A stretch of 11,348 bases of DNA, from positions 1-11,348 of the forward strand of contig WAOB01000009.1 in the NCBI GenBank assembly GCA_015521505.1, given 5' to 3'. Each line of letters opens with the position of its first letter. Positions within the stretch are counted from its first letter, which is position 1. The translations under genes and the position numbers were made by a program. The DNA is from Nanobdellati archaeon (GTDB lineage: Archaea > EX4484-52 > JAADEF01). Shown piece after piece: positions 4,625 to 10,956 of this stretch. Below the pieces are notes generated by a model. The model was not told the DNA's origin. It was given only the letters and a program-made list of their open reading frames with translations, and searched no databases.

Positions 4625-6256
4625 ATGAGTAGATTACATAACCTATTTTTTATAAGTATAGTAATGTTTTCTTTAGTAATTGCTTCTCTTTCTTACGCTT
4701 TAGTAGATAAAACTCAAAGCTGGTTGCCTCTACAACAAATAGCGATAAATTCAGAATCCAATATCTCCGTAGATGAAAACAATAACGGAATTATTGATAA
4801 TTCTGAAAAGTTAGGTGGTCTCGGTAAGAACAGTTTTCTACAAACCCAAGGAGGAACTCTTAGAGGCATTCTCTTCTTATATTATGGAATTGGAAAGATA
4901 GTAGATCTAGACAATCCTTCCTATTATATAGATCCAAGTTATTATTCCAATTTTAACAGATTGTGTATAAAGGGTGTATGTATCAATTCTTGGAATGATA
5001 TCCAGACAAATATAGATGAAAGTTACATAAGAGCAATTGCACGAGATGAAATCTACTTACAGCAGAGCAACATTACTGCAGGATATGCAGAAAACCTTAT
5101 AGGTATAAATAAAAATGATCTTTTAAATGTGTTGAAATTAAAATCTTTTTGTTTAGGTGGAGATTGTAATCTAGGTATGGATGCTATAAGTGTTAACGGT
5201 TATAAAGTAGGTACAAACATCTCTAATATACCTATTATAGATCCTACCGTTCTATATGATAATTTAAAAGTTGGATATTCTTCTTTTTCCTCTTTATCTA
5301 ACAACACATATCATCTAGGTGGTGTGGATGCCGAAACCATATTAGATGATATTACAATGTTAAAGAACAGGTATACTATTATCGAAGAAAATATTACAGT
5401 GATTGAAAGTGACGTATCTAATATATATAACACCTTGAGAAATATCTTCTCATACATTGGTGATAATGCAAGTATAGTATTAAACGGATTAAAAGATAGT
5501 AAAGTCCAGAACTATTTATTTAGTCTTCTTGATGAAGAAGGATATTTGAAAATAAACAACTGCTTCTATAATGAAGGAATTGTGTTAATTACTCAAGATG
5601 AGAGCGGATCGTTCACTATTGTATGTAAGAGATTTAAAGATTCTGTAAAAGAGCAAGTGATGAGTATATTCAAAAACAAACTTTGTAGTGGTGATAAAGA
5701 AGGTGTGGTTGTAGGATTTAATAGTGAAGGAGATAACGTTGAATGTATATCCTACAGTTCATTAGTAAACAAAATGATGTCTAATATAGTAACTTCCTTA
5801 GAGGCTCAAGGATTTTTAAAAGGAGATACATTAGCATTTAACACTGCATTTCAAAATGAAATTAAATCTGCAATAGATGATTATCTTGGATCATACCTTA
5901 CAATAAATGCCGGAGATAATAGGTATCTAAGGAAGAATTATTGTTCCAATGACAAAGAGATCTTGGTTTACAATAGTAACAATAGAAAGTTTGAATGTAA
6001 AATGCTGGGATTAAGTTTTTCATATTCTTTTGAAAATATCCAAGGGACAGATCCACAAGGAGGAAATGATAATGAGATAAAAACATTGAGATGTGACGAG
6101 AAATACGGTAATGAATATGTAATGGTAGGTATAAAAGTTCAATATGAAGATGTAGATGATGATTGGGACGATACACCAGTAATCCACAAAATAGGAATAA
6201 TTTGTAAAAAATTAAATATAGAAGGGGAATTGAGATATCTATCTTTATACAATTAG
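4625..6256 (+). CDS. Large secreted protein with EF-hand loop and tail-fibre-like LGG repeats; unknown function
   Basis: The 543-residue product starts with a signal peptide (hydrophobic core residues 7-21, likely cleavage after SYA, residue 25). Next come an EF-hand-type calcium loop, DENNNGIIDNSE (50-61), and the first of three repeats: LGGLGKNSFL (63-72), LIGINKNDLL (158-167) and LGGVDAETIL (231-240). GGTLRGILFL (76-85) followed by KIVDLDNP resembles the 'GG-T-L-x-G-x-L...I-x-x-L-x-x-P' element of phage tail fibres. Paired cysteines appear as LCIKGVC (113-119) and FCLGGDC (175-181), with further C-terminal pairs at 313/334, 354/374, 440/458 and 490/527. There is no C-terminal membrane anchor. 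Start choice: GTG 4616, ATG 4619 and ATG 4625 are in frame; GTGAT lies 4 bases before 4625, as at other genes here. It overlaps the convergent UMP kinase gene by 4 bp. An adhesin or surface fibre is the best guess. Confidence 0.82.
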   Translation: MSRLHNLFFISIVMFSLVIASLSYALVDKTQSWLPLQQIAINSESNISVDENNNGIIDNSEKLGGLGKNSFLQTQGGTLRGILFLYYGIGKIVDLDNPSYYIDPSYYSNFNRLCIKGVCINSWNDIQTNIDESYIRAIARDEIYLQQSNITAGYAENLIGINKNDLLNVLKLKSFCLGGDCNLGMDAISVNGYKVGTNISNIPIIDPTVLYDNLKVGYSSFSSLSNNTYHLGGVDAETILDDITMLKNRYTIIEENITVIESDVSNIYNTLRNIFSYIGDNASIVLNGLKDSKVQNYLFSLLDEEGYLKINNCFYNEGIVLITQDESGSFTIVCKRFKDSVKEQVMSIFKNKLCSGDKEGVVVGFNSEGDNVECISYSSLVNKMMSNIVTSLEAQGFLKGDTLAFNTAFQNEIKSAIDDYLGSYLTINAGDNRYLRKNYCSNDKEILVYNSNNRKFECKMLGLSFSYSFENIQGTDPQGGNDNEIKTLRCDEKYGNEYVMVGIKVQYEDVDDDWDDTPVIHKIGIICKKLNIEGELRYLSLYN

Positions 6257-6975
6257 TTGAACGATATTAATGTGCCTTTTGCTTCTTCAAACCTATCTAT
6301 ATCATTAACAGATATAAATTTCACCGGAATGTTATATTCCCTCACTATCTTTAGTGCTTTATGATCAAATAATTCATACTCCCCAGGTACTTGCGCTTTG
6401 TCTTTTATTATATCCCACAATTCATCATAGCTCATCCTGTCAATTAACCTTGCATCCCGGAATTTCCTCGGGTCTTTGTCATATACACCACCAACGTCAT
6501 TAACATTAACGAGCATTTTTGCATTCACTTTACTTGCTAATTCTGCTGCAACAGCGTCTGTCGATTTTCCTGGAGATGTACCTCCCATAAATATAATACT
6601 AAAATGATTTTTTATTCTTATTGCTTCTTTTATTGTTGTAGGTAGAAAATCTAAGTATCTTTTATATAAGAAAACACTTGCCAACAACTGAGCATGCAGT
6701 CTCGTAGCCATTATACCTAGTTCGTCTAGTACTCTTGATTTATCTTCTGGTTTATATGTATCTCTCACTTTTCCAAGACCTTCTATCCCCTCATTAGATG
6801 ATTTGATAAGATTTCTTGCCAGATCTCCTCCTCCTGTAACAACGAATACTTTATATCTCGATGACACAATAAAAAGTTTCTCGCATATTGTTTTTATATT
6901 TTTATAATTATCTCGAGATATAACATTCCCACCAATACTAAACACAACAATACTTCTCATTTCCCTCTTGACCAT
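6253..6975 (-). CDS. pyrH: Uridylate kinase (UMP kinase), archaeal type
   Basis: The enzyme phosphorylates UMP to UDP with ATP in pyrimidine nucleotide synthesis; it belongs to the amino acid kinase superfamily and acts as a cytoplasmic hexamer. Visible motifs: SIGGNV (13-18, phosphate loop), VTGGGDLAR (46-54), LDELGIMATRLHAQLL (83-98), GGTSPGKSTDAVAAELA (131-147, typical of archaeal UMP kinases), NVNDVGGVYDKDP (157-169) and LFDHKALKI (202-210). The length is 240 residues from the ATG at 6975. Homologues start near residue 6, so the ATG at 6960 (235 residues, GAGG just upstream) is also plausible. A TATA-like element at 6999-7008 predicts a start near 6977, which favours leaderless translation from 6975. 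The final 4 bp overlap the end of the secreted gene. Confidence 0.95.
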   Translation of the reverse strand: MVKREMRSIVVFSIGGNVISRDNYKNIKTICEKLFIVSSRYKVFVVTGGGDLARNLIKSSNEGIEGLGKVRDTYKPEDKSRVLDELGIMATRLHAQLLASVFLYKRYLDFLPTTIKEAIRIKNHFSIIFMGGTSPGKSTDAVAAELASKVNAKMLVNVNDVGGVYDKDPRKFRDARLIDRMSYDELWDIIKDKAQVPGEYELFDHKALKIVREYNIPVKFISVNDIDRFEEAKGTLISFN

Positions 6976-6998
6976 AGAAAAAGATTGGGAAGTTTAAA

Positions 6999-7008
6999 CT
7001 TTTAAAAA
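6999..7008 (-). promoter_or_regulatory. Putative TATA box of the UMP kinase gene
   Basis: The minus strand reads TTTTTAAAAG, centred about 26 bases before 6977. A transcript starting there would begin almost at the ATG at 6975. A second AT-rich element, GTTTAAACT (6991-6999), could instead serve the ATG at 6960. Confidence 0.4.
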
Positions 7009-7021
7009 TTATTGGACCATA

Positions 7022-7029
7022 CATATAAC
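7022..7029 (+). promoter_or_regulatory. Putative TATA box of tRNA-Cys
   Basis: CATATAAC is centred about 36 bases before the mature tRNA 5' end, which would give a leader of about 10 bases. The stronger-looking TTTTAAAAA at 7000-7008 is an alternative, perhaps shared with the divergent gene. Confidence 0.35.
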
Positions 7030-7061
7030 ATGAATAATCTCTCTTTCGTCTGTTTGTTCAT

Positions 7062-7135
7062 GCGAGGGTCGCCTAGCCCGGTTTGGCGTGGGACTGCAGA
7101 TCCCATTTACGCGGGTTCAAATCCCGCCCCTCGCT
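7062..7135 (+). tRNA. trnC: tRNA-Cys (anticodon GCA)
   Basis: The 74 bases fold as a full cloverleaf. The acceptor arms GCGAGGG (7062-7068) and CCCTCGC (7128-7134) pair perfectly. The D-arm GCC/GGC encloses a loop with A14, G15 and a GG pair. The anticodon stem TGGGA/TCCCA holds the loop CTGCAGA with anticodon GCA. A 5-base variable loop ends in C48, matching G15, and the T-arm GCGGG/CCCGC closes the loop TTCAAAT. The discriminator is T (U73), the identity base for CysRS, which confirms the Cys assignment. No intron is seen and CCA is not encoded, so it is added after transcription. Its GC content stands out from the AT-rich surroundings. Confidence 0.97.
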
Positions 7136-7264
7136 TTGGTGTTATTATCTCAAAGCATTAAGTCAAAAATTGAGTTAAAGAATATATGAATGTAGAGCGT
7201 TATTCTTATCTACTATGCTCAACACATCACAACCATATAAATTCTATAAGTAGTTTGATCATAC

Positions 7265-7282
7265 TCGGAAATGGACTTCCGA
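7265..7282. repeat. Inverted repeat TCGGAA-n6-TTCCGA
   Basis: Perfect 6-bp arms at 7265-7270 and 7277-7282 surround the hexamer ATGGAC. It could form an RNA hairpin at the 5' end of a transcript from the 7234-7242 TATA box, end transcription from the tRNA side (it is followed by a T-containing AT tract), or be a dimeric operator about 25 bp upstream of the proximal L18 TATA box. The sequence alone does not decide. Confidence 0.55.
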
Positions 7283-7306
7283 TAATTTTAAAAAATTTTC
7301 TATCTA

Positions 7307-7315
7307 TTTTATAAT
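7307..7315 (+). promoter_or_regulatory. Putative TATA box of the L18-S5-L30-L15-SecY operon
   Basis: TTTTATAAT is centred about 26 bases before a predicted start near 7337. That leaves a leader of about 18 bases containing the ribosome binding site, a good fit to archaeal promoter geometry. Confidence 0.55.
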
Positions 7316-7340
7316 TTGTCCAACTAATATACATCGATAA

Positions 7341-7349
7341 AGGTGGTGA
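7341..7349 (+). promoter_or_regulatory. Ribosome binding site of L18
   Basis: AGGTGGTGA ends 5 bases before the ATG at 7355. It overlaps upstream in-frame GTG codons, which are therefore not the start. Confidence 0.7.
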
Positions 7350-7354
7350 GAACT

Positions 7355-7888
7355 ATGGCTAAGAGTAATTATGTTTTAGCATTAAAGAGGAGAAGAGAAG
7401 GTAAAACTAATTATAAGAAAAGATTGGCATTTTTGATGTCAAACAAGCCCAGGCTTGTAGTAAGAATTACAAACACACAATTTATAGCACAAATAGTAAG
7501 ATACAATCCTGAAGGAGATATAACTGAATTGCAATTCAACTCATCATCTCTAAAAAAGAAGTTCGGATGGGAACATAATGTCAAAAATCTTCCATCCGCA
7601 TACCTCACAGGATATGTACTGGGTAAGATGGCATTACAAAAAGGAATAGATGAAGTTATATTGGATGTTGGGTTAAGGAAGCCACATAGGAAAGGGAGAA
7701 TATATGCATTAGTTAAAGGTATGTTAGATGCAGGTGTGTATATACCTCATGATCCGTCCATTTTACCTGATGAGGATAGACTTAAAGGGTTGCATATAAA
7801 GAAATACTTAGGTAAGGATATAGCATCAAAGTTCGATGAAGTGAAAGGAAAAATAGATAAAATGTTTGAAAAAACAAAGAAGAAATAG
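7355..7888 (+). CDS. rplR: Large ribosomal subunit protein L18 (uL18), archaeal type
   Basis: uL18 binds 5S rRNA and, with uL5, docks it on the central protuberance. The 177-residue length and C-terminal extension are archaeal/eukaryotic. Visible blocks are YVLALKRRREGKTNYKKR (6-23), PRLVVRITNTQFIAQIV (32-48), AYLTGYVLGKMALQKGIDE (82-100), DVGLRKPHRKGRIYALVKG (104-122) and an acidic loop IPHDPSILPDEDRLKG (130-145). An in-frame GTG at 7343 lies inside the ribosome binding site, so ATG 7355 is preferred. It is the first gene of this operon; the L32e and L19e genes that usually precede L18 in archaea are not here. The next gene starts 11 bases downstream. Confidence 0.95.
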   Translation: MAKSNYVLALKRRREGKTNYKKRLAFLMSNKPRLVVRITNTQFIAQIVRYNPEGDITELQFNSSSLKKKFGWEHNVKNLPSAYLTGYVLGKMALQKGIDEVILDVGLRKPHRKGRIYALVKGMLDAGVYIPHDPSILPDEDRLKGLHIKKYLGKDIASKFDEVKGKIDKMFEKTKKK

Positions 7889-7895
7889 AGGTGAT
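7888..7895 (+). promoter_or_regulatory. Perfect ribosome binding site fixing the TTG start of S5
   Basis: GAGGTGAT begins at the last base of the L18 stop codon and ends 4 bases before TTG 7900. This is identical to the octamer and spacing before the gene starting at 2651 and decides this non-ATG start. Confidence 0.8.
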
Positions 7896-7899
7896 ATAA

Positions 7900-8643
7900 T
7901 TGGTAGATAATAATGATGCTCCTACTGTTGAGATTAGTAAGGTGGAGAGGATATTAAAGTCTTGGGTTCCTAAAACAGAATTAGGTAGAAAAGTATACAA
8001 TAGGGAAATAAACTCTATAGAAGAGATCTTTTCAAAAGGATATCTAATAAGAGAGCCAGAAATAGTTGATATACTATTACCGGAATTAAAAGAAGAAATA
8101 ATTCTCATAGGAGGAAGTTCTGGTAAAGGTGGAGGTATAAAAAGAATACCTATAAAATCTACTGTCAGAATGCACAAATCTGGAAGAAAAAGAAGTTTGC
8201 ATGCAATGGTAGTAGTAGGTAATGGAGATGGATATGTTGGTGTAGGTTACTCACGAGGAAGTGATGCCAGAGATGCAATAATGAAAGCAGCAAAAAAAGC
8301 TAGATTAGATATTAGACCTGTCATTAGAGGTTGTGGATCATGGGAATGTCATTGTCATGGCAATCATACGATTCCTTATAAAACCGAAGGGAAATCCGGC
8401 TCTGTAAGAGTAAAACTTATGCCAGGACCAAGAGGATTAGGATTGGTTGCTTCTCCAGAAATGAAAAAAATTCTATCTTTAGCAGGTATCAAAGATGTAT
8501 GGATGAAATCTTATGGTCATACGAGAACAAGAATAAATCATGTATATGCTTTATTGAATGCATTGGAAAATTTATACAATATGAAAATATCTGATGATAT
8601 GAAAAAAGATTTAGGTTATACTGTTGGGATGAGTAAAGCGTGA
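7900..8643 (+). CDS. rpsE: Small ribosomal subunit protein S5 (uS5), archaeal type
   Basis: uS5 lies at the mRNA entry channel of the 30S subunit and helps mRNA unwinding and accuracy. At 247 residues it has the archaeal/eukaryotic N-terminal extension (1-60). The RNA-binding double-stranded domain holds RKRSLHAMVVVGNGDGYVGV (96-115) and SRGSDARDAIMKAAKKARLD (118-137). The C-terminal domain has SGSVRVKLMPGPRGLGLVAS (166-185) and DVWMKSYGHTRTRINHVYAL (199-218). RGCGSWECHCHGNHTIPYK (143-161) is the Cys-rich insertion of archaeal uS5 and may bind zinc (Cys145, Cys150, Cys152). Translation starts at TTG 7900. It sits 11 bases after L18 and 25 bases before L30. Confidence 0.96.
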   Translation: MVDNNDAPTVEISKVERILKSWVPKTELGRKVYNREINSIEEIFSKGYLIREPEIVDILLPELKEEIILIGGSSGKGGGIKRIPIKSTVRMHKSGRKRSLHAMVVVGNGDGYVGVGYSRGSDARDAIMKAAKKARLDIRPVIRGCGSWECHCHGNHTIPYKTEGKSGSVRVKLMPGPRGLGLVASPEMKKILSLAGIKDVWMKSYGHTRTRINHVYALLNALENLYNMKISDDMKKDLGYTVGMSKA

Positions 8644-8668
8644 ACAAGATGGTATCAGGTGTTCAAAT

Positions 8669-9064
8669 ATGGTCAACAAAATAAAGCAAAAAGAGGAAGA
8701 AACTGAGTTGTTAGCAATAATAAGAGTTAGAGGGAGAGTAGGAGTAAGACGAGATATTGAAGAGACATTGAAAAGGTTAAAGTTAACTAAACCCAATCAT
8801 TTAGTAATATATCCAAAAGAAGATTCCATACTTGGGATGATAAAAAAAGTAAATTCATACATTACTTGGGGAGAAATAGATAAAAGAACTTTAGAATTAT
8901 TAGACAATAGAGCAACAAAAGAAACAGAAAACCTTTATAGATTGTCTCCACCAAAGAGAGGATGGGGTAGAAAAGGAATTAAATATTCTTATAAAGAAGG
9001 AGGAGCAATAGGATATAGAGGTAAAGAAATAATATATCTTATTGAAAGGATGTTAAACAGATAA
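8669..9064 (+). CDS. rpmD: Large ribosomal subunit protein L30 (uL30), archaeal type with shortened middle
   Basis: uL30 binds 23S rRNA in the large subunit. LLAIIRVRGRVGVRRDIEET (14-33), LTKPNHLVIYPK (39-50), MIKKVNSYITWGEIDKRTL (57-75), RLSPPKRGWGRKGIK (91-105) and KEGGAIGYRGKEI (109-121) are archaeal uL30 blocks. The 131 residues are fewer than the approximately 155 typical of archaea, despite about 12 extra residues at the N-terminus. The stretch between WGEID and RLSPP is only about 20 residues, where other archaea have roughly 50-60 with a conserved R-G-R-L-x-G and a helical part. The ATG at 8669 has AGGTG (8657-8661) 7 bases upstream. There is no frameshift, because the C-terminal block continues in the same frame. 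Confidence 0.93.
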   Translation: MVNKIKQKEEETELLAIIRVRGRVGVRRDIEETLKRLKLTKPNHLVIYPKEDSILGMIKKVNSYITWGEIDKRTLELLDNRATKETENLYRLSPPKRGWGRKGIKYSYKEGGAIGYRGKEIIYLIERMLNR

Positions 9065-9087
9065 TTTATCATTTATGATAGTGGAAA

Positions 9088-9095
9088 GAGGGGAT
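9088..9095 (+). promoter_or_regulatory. Ribosome binding site deciding the L15 start
   Basis: GAGGGGAT differs by one base from the perfect GAGGTGAT and lies 3 bases before ATG 9099. It rules out the in-frame ATG at 9075. Confidence 0.7.
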
Positions 9096-9098
9096 GTC

Positions 9099-9551
9099 AT
9101 GGTAGTCAGATTTAAAAGGAAAGTAGTTAAGAAAAGAGGGTCAAGAACTTATGGATATGGTAGTTCTAAAAAACATAGAGGTAAGGGTAGTAAAGGAGGT
9201 AAGGGATTGAGCGGTTCAGGAAAGAAAGGACAACATAAGAAATTATTGCTTGCGTCTCAAGGATATATTATAGGAAAATATGGATTTAAAACACCCTACC
9301 AAAAAAGGAAATTAGAATCAGTAACCACTAAAGAGATAATAGAGAGATTTGAAGAGATTGTCAATAAATATGGAAGATATGATAAATCTAAAAACACGGT
9401 CATTTTCAATGATAATGTTAAAATCATTTATCAAAGATCTTTAGAAAAAAACGAATTTGGAAATAATGTTAGTTTCATCGTCAGAAGCATAACGGATAAA
9501 GCCAAAGAATATCTAAATAAATTAGGTGTAAAAGTAGAAGTAAAAGAATAA
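9099..9551 (+). CDS. rplO: Large ribosomal subunit protein L15 (uL15), archaeal type
   Basis: uL15 is a late-binding 50S protein whose long N-terminal extension threads through 23S rRNA. The 150-residue protein starts MVVRFKRKVVKKRGSRTYGY and continues with a Gly/Lys-rich segment, HRGKGSKGGKGLSGSGKKGQ (26-45), which is classic uL15. The globular C-terminal domain is recognisable (residues 77-150, ending in the helix AKEYLNKLGVKVEV) but diverges: the usual K-V-L-G-x-G element is replaced by IIYQRSLEKNEFG. The ATG at 9099 is chosen over 9075 because of the ribosome binding site and because homologues begin M-x-x-R-x-x-x-K-x-R-K. It follows L30 by 34 bases; SecY follows after 13. Confidence 0.93.
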   Translation: MVVRFKRKVVKKRGSRTYGYGSSKKHRGKGSKGGKGLSGSGKKGQHKKLLLASQGYIIGKYGFKTPYQKRKLESVTTKEIIERFEEIVNKYGRYDKSKNTVIFNDNVKIIYQRSLEKNEFGNNVSFIVRSITDKAKEYLNKLGVKVEVKE

Positions 9552-9564
9552 TTTTGTGATATAT

Positions 9565-10947
9565 ATGGGAGTAGTAGATACAATATTACCATACATACCA
9601 TCAGTTAAAAAACCATCTAAAGAAGTTCTATTTAAAGAGAGACTTTTATGGACTCTTGCTGCTCTTCTTATCTATTTTGCCTTATCAGATATTCCCTTAA
9701 TAGGTATTACTCCCGAAACTTTGGCTTTCTTTGAACAAGTTTCTATTATATTCGGAGCATCTTTAGGCACATTTGCCATGCTCGGTATTGGTCCTATAGT
9801 AACTGCCAGTATTATTATGCAGCTACTTGTAGGTTCTGGATTAATAAGAGTTGATCTAAACACATATGAGGGTAGAGCATGGTTTCAAGGTATGCAAAAA
9901 ATTCTGGCTTTAATTTTTGCGGTAATTGAAAGCATATCTTTGGTGGTTTTCGGTGCGCTAACACCTATATACGATACCACACTCTATTACATTTTCATAA
10001 TCTCACAGGTTGCATTAGGGAGTATATTAATAATATACTTAGATGATTTAGTATCTAAATGGGGTATTGGCTCAGGAGTGTCTTTATTTATATTAGCAGG
10101 AGTATCAAAACAAGTATTTATTAGAGCATTTAGTTTCACATCAAGTGGAGAGGGGTTTGTAGGAGTAATACCTCAAATATTCTATGCATTATTCACTGGT
10201 GTTGAAAGTATCTCTGCGTTGATTTCCACAGCAATTATCCCTTTACTTACAACAATAATTATTTTCTTAATTGTTGTATATGCACAATCCCTTCGAGTTG
10301 AAATTCCTTTAGTGATGACAAGTTTCAGAGGATTTGGAAGGAAATGGCCTTTGAAGTTTATATACACAAGTAACATGCCTGTTATTCTAGCATCTGCACT
10401 TTTAATAAATCTACAATTATGGGGTCAATTACTTTATAATAAAGGCATATCCATACTAGGAGAATTTTCAAGAGATGGTACAGCAATATCAGGATTAGTC
10501 TATTATCTCACACCGCCAAATAATTTCATTGTTAACATCATTACAGGTTCGCAACTACCTGTAGGAGATGTAGTAAGAGCGATAACATATACTCTTTATA
10601 TGGTTGTTTTCAGTATCATATTTGCTCTATTCTGGGTTAATACTTCCGGAATGGATCCCAAGAGTGTTGCAAGGCAAATAATAAACGCAGGAATGCAGAT
10701 CCCGGGGTTTAGGAGAGATCCAAGAGTCATAGAAAAAGTTTTGGAGAGGTATATTCCTGCATTAACTGTATTAGGCGGAGGATTTGTGGGCTTTCTTGCA
10801 GCATTTGCAGATCTTTTGGGCGCACTAACCTCTGGAACAGGATTACTCTTAGCAGTTATGATAGCACATAATTTTTATGAACAAATAGTAAAGTATAATG
10901 TGGAAGAGATGCCCTCCCTACTTAGAAAAGTTATATCGAAAAGTTAG
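9565..10947 (+). CDS. secY: Protein translocase subunit SecY (Sec61-alpha homologue)
   Basis: SecY forms the protein-conducting channel of the cell membrane together with SecE and Sec61-beta. The 460-residue protein has about ten hydrophobic segments. Recognisable parts are the plug/TM2 region, FGASLGTFAMLGIGPIVTAS (63-82), DDLVSKWGIGSGVSLFI (160-176), the cytoplasmic TM6-7 loop VEIPLVMTSFRGFGRKWPLK (245-264), INLQLWGQLL (281-290), DPKSVARQIINAGMQIPGFR (364-383) in the TM8-9 loop that contacts the ribosome, and the C-terminal AHNFYEQIVKYN (434-445). The ATG at 9565 has GTGAT 4 bases upstream; an in-frame GTG at 9556 lies within that site. The length is normal for archaea. The gene lies downstream of L15, as in most archaeal and bacterial spc operons. 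Confidence 0.97.
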   Translation: MGVVDTILPYIPSVKKPSKEVLFKERLLWTLAALLIYFALSDIPLIGITPETLAFFEQVSIIFGASLGTFAMLGIGPIVTASIIMQLLVGSGLIRVDLNTYEGRAWFQGMQKILALIFAVIESISLVVFGALTPIYDTTLYYIFIISQVALGSILIIYLDDLVSKWGIGSGVSLFILAGVSKQVFIRAFSFTSSGEGFVGVIPQIFYALFTGVESISALISTAIIPLLTTIIIFLIVVYAQSLRVEIPLVMTSFRGFGRKWPLKFIYTSNMPVILASALLINLQLWGQLLYNKGISILGEFSRDGTAISGLVYYLTPPNNFIVNIITGSQLPVGDVVRAITYTLYMVVFSIIFALFWVNTSGMDPKSVARQIINAGMQIPGFRRDPRVIEKVLERYIPALTVLGGGFVGFLAAFADLLGALTSGTGLLLAVMIAHNFYEQIVKYNVEEMPSLLRKVISKS

Positions 10948-10956
10948 TGATGTGTT

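Larger units (their letters stand above)
7136..7354 (+). other. Intergenic region between tRNA-Cys and the L18 operon
   Basis: About 220 bases without a convincing gene. It holds a TATA-like CATATAAAT (7234-7242), an inverted repeat (7265-7282), an AT-rich tract, a second TATA-like box (7307-7315) and the L18 ribosome binding site. A transcript from the first TATA would begin near 7264, just at the inverted repeat. A 35-codon minus-strand open frame is present but unsupported. I see no C/D box or other recognisable RNA motif. Confidence 0.5.

Noticed and set aside
5898..6176. 92-codon minus-strand frame opposite the secreted protein gene
   Set aside because: His/Leu/Tyr-rich chance product antisense to a gene with clear signal peptide and motifs.
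7227..7335. 35-codon minus-strand open frame in the tRNA-L18 spacer
   Set aside because: No ribosome binding site, ordinary composition, and it overlaps two TATA-like elements and an inverted repeat; its length is expected by chance.
7782..8177. 131-codon minus-strand frame opposite L18 and S5
   Set aside because: Long but fully antisense to two conserved ribosomal genes, with no promoter or ribosome binding site and a low-complexity Ser/Leu/Ile product.
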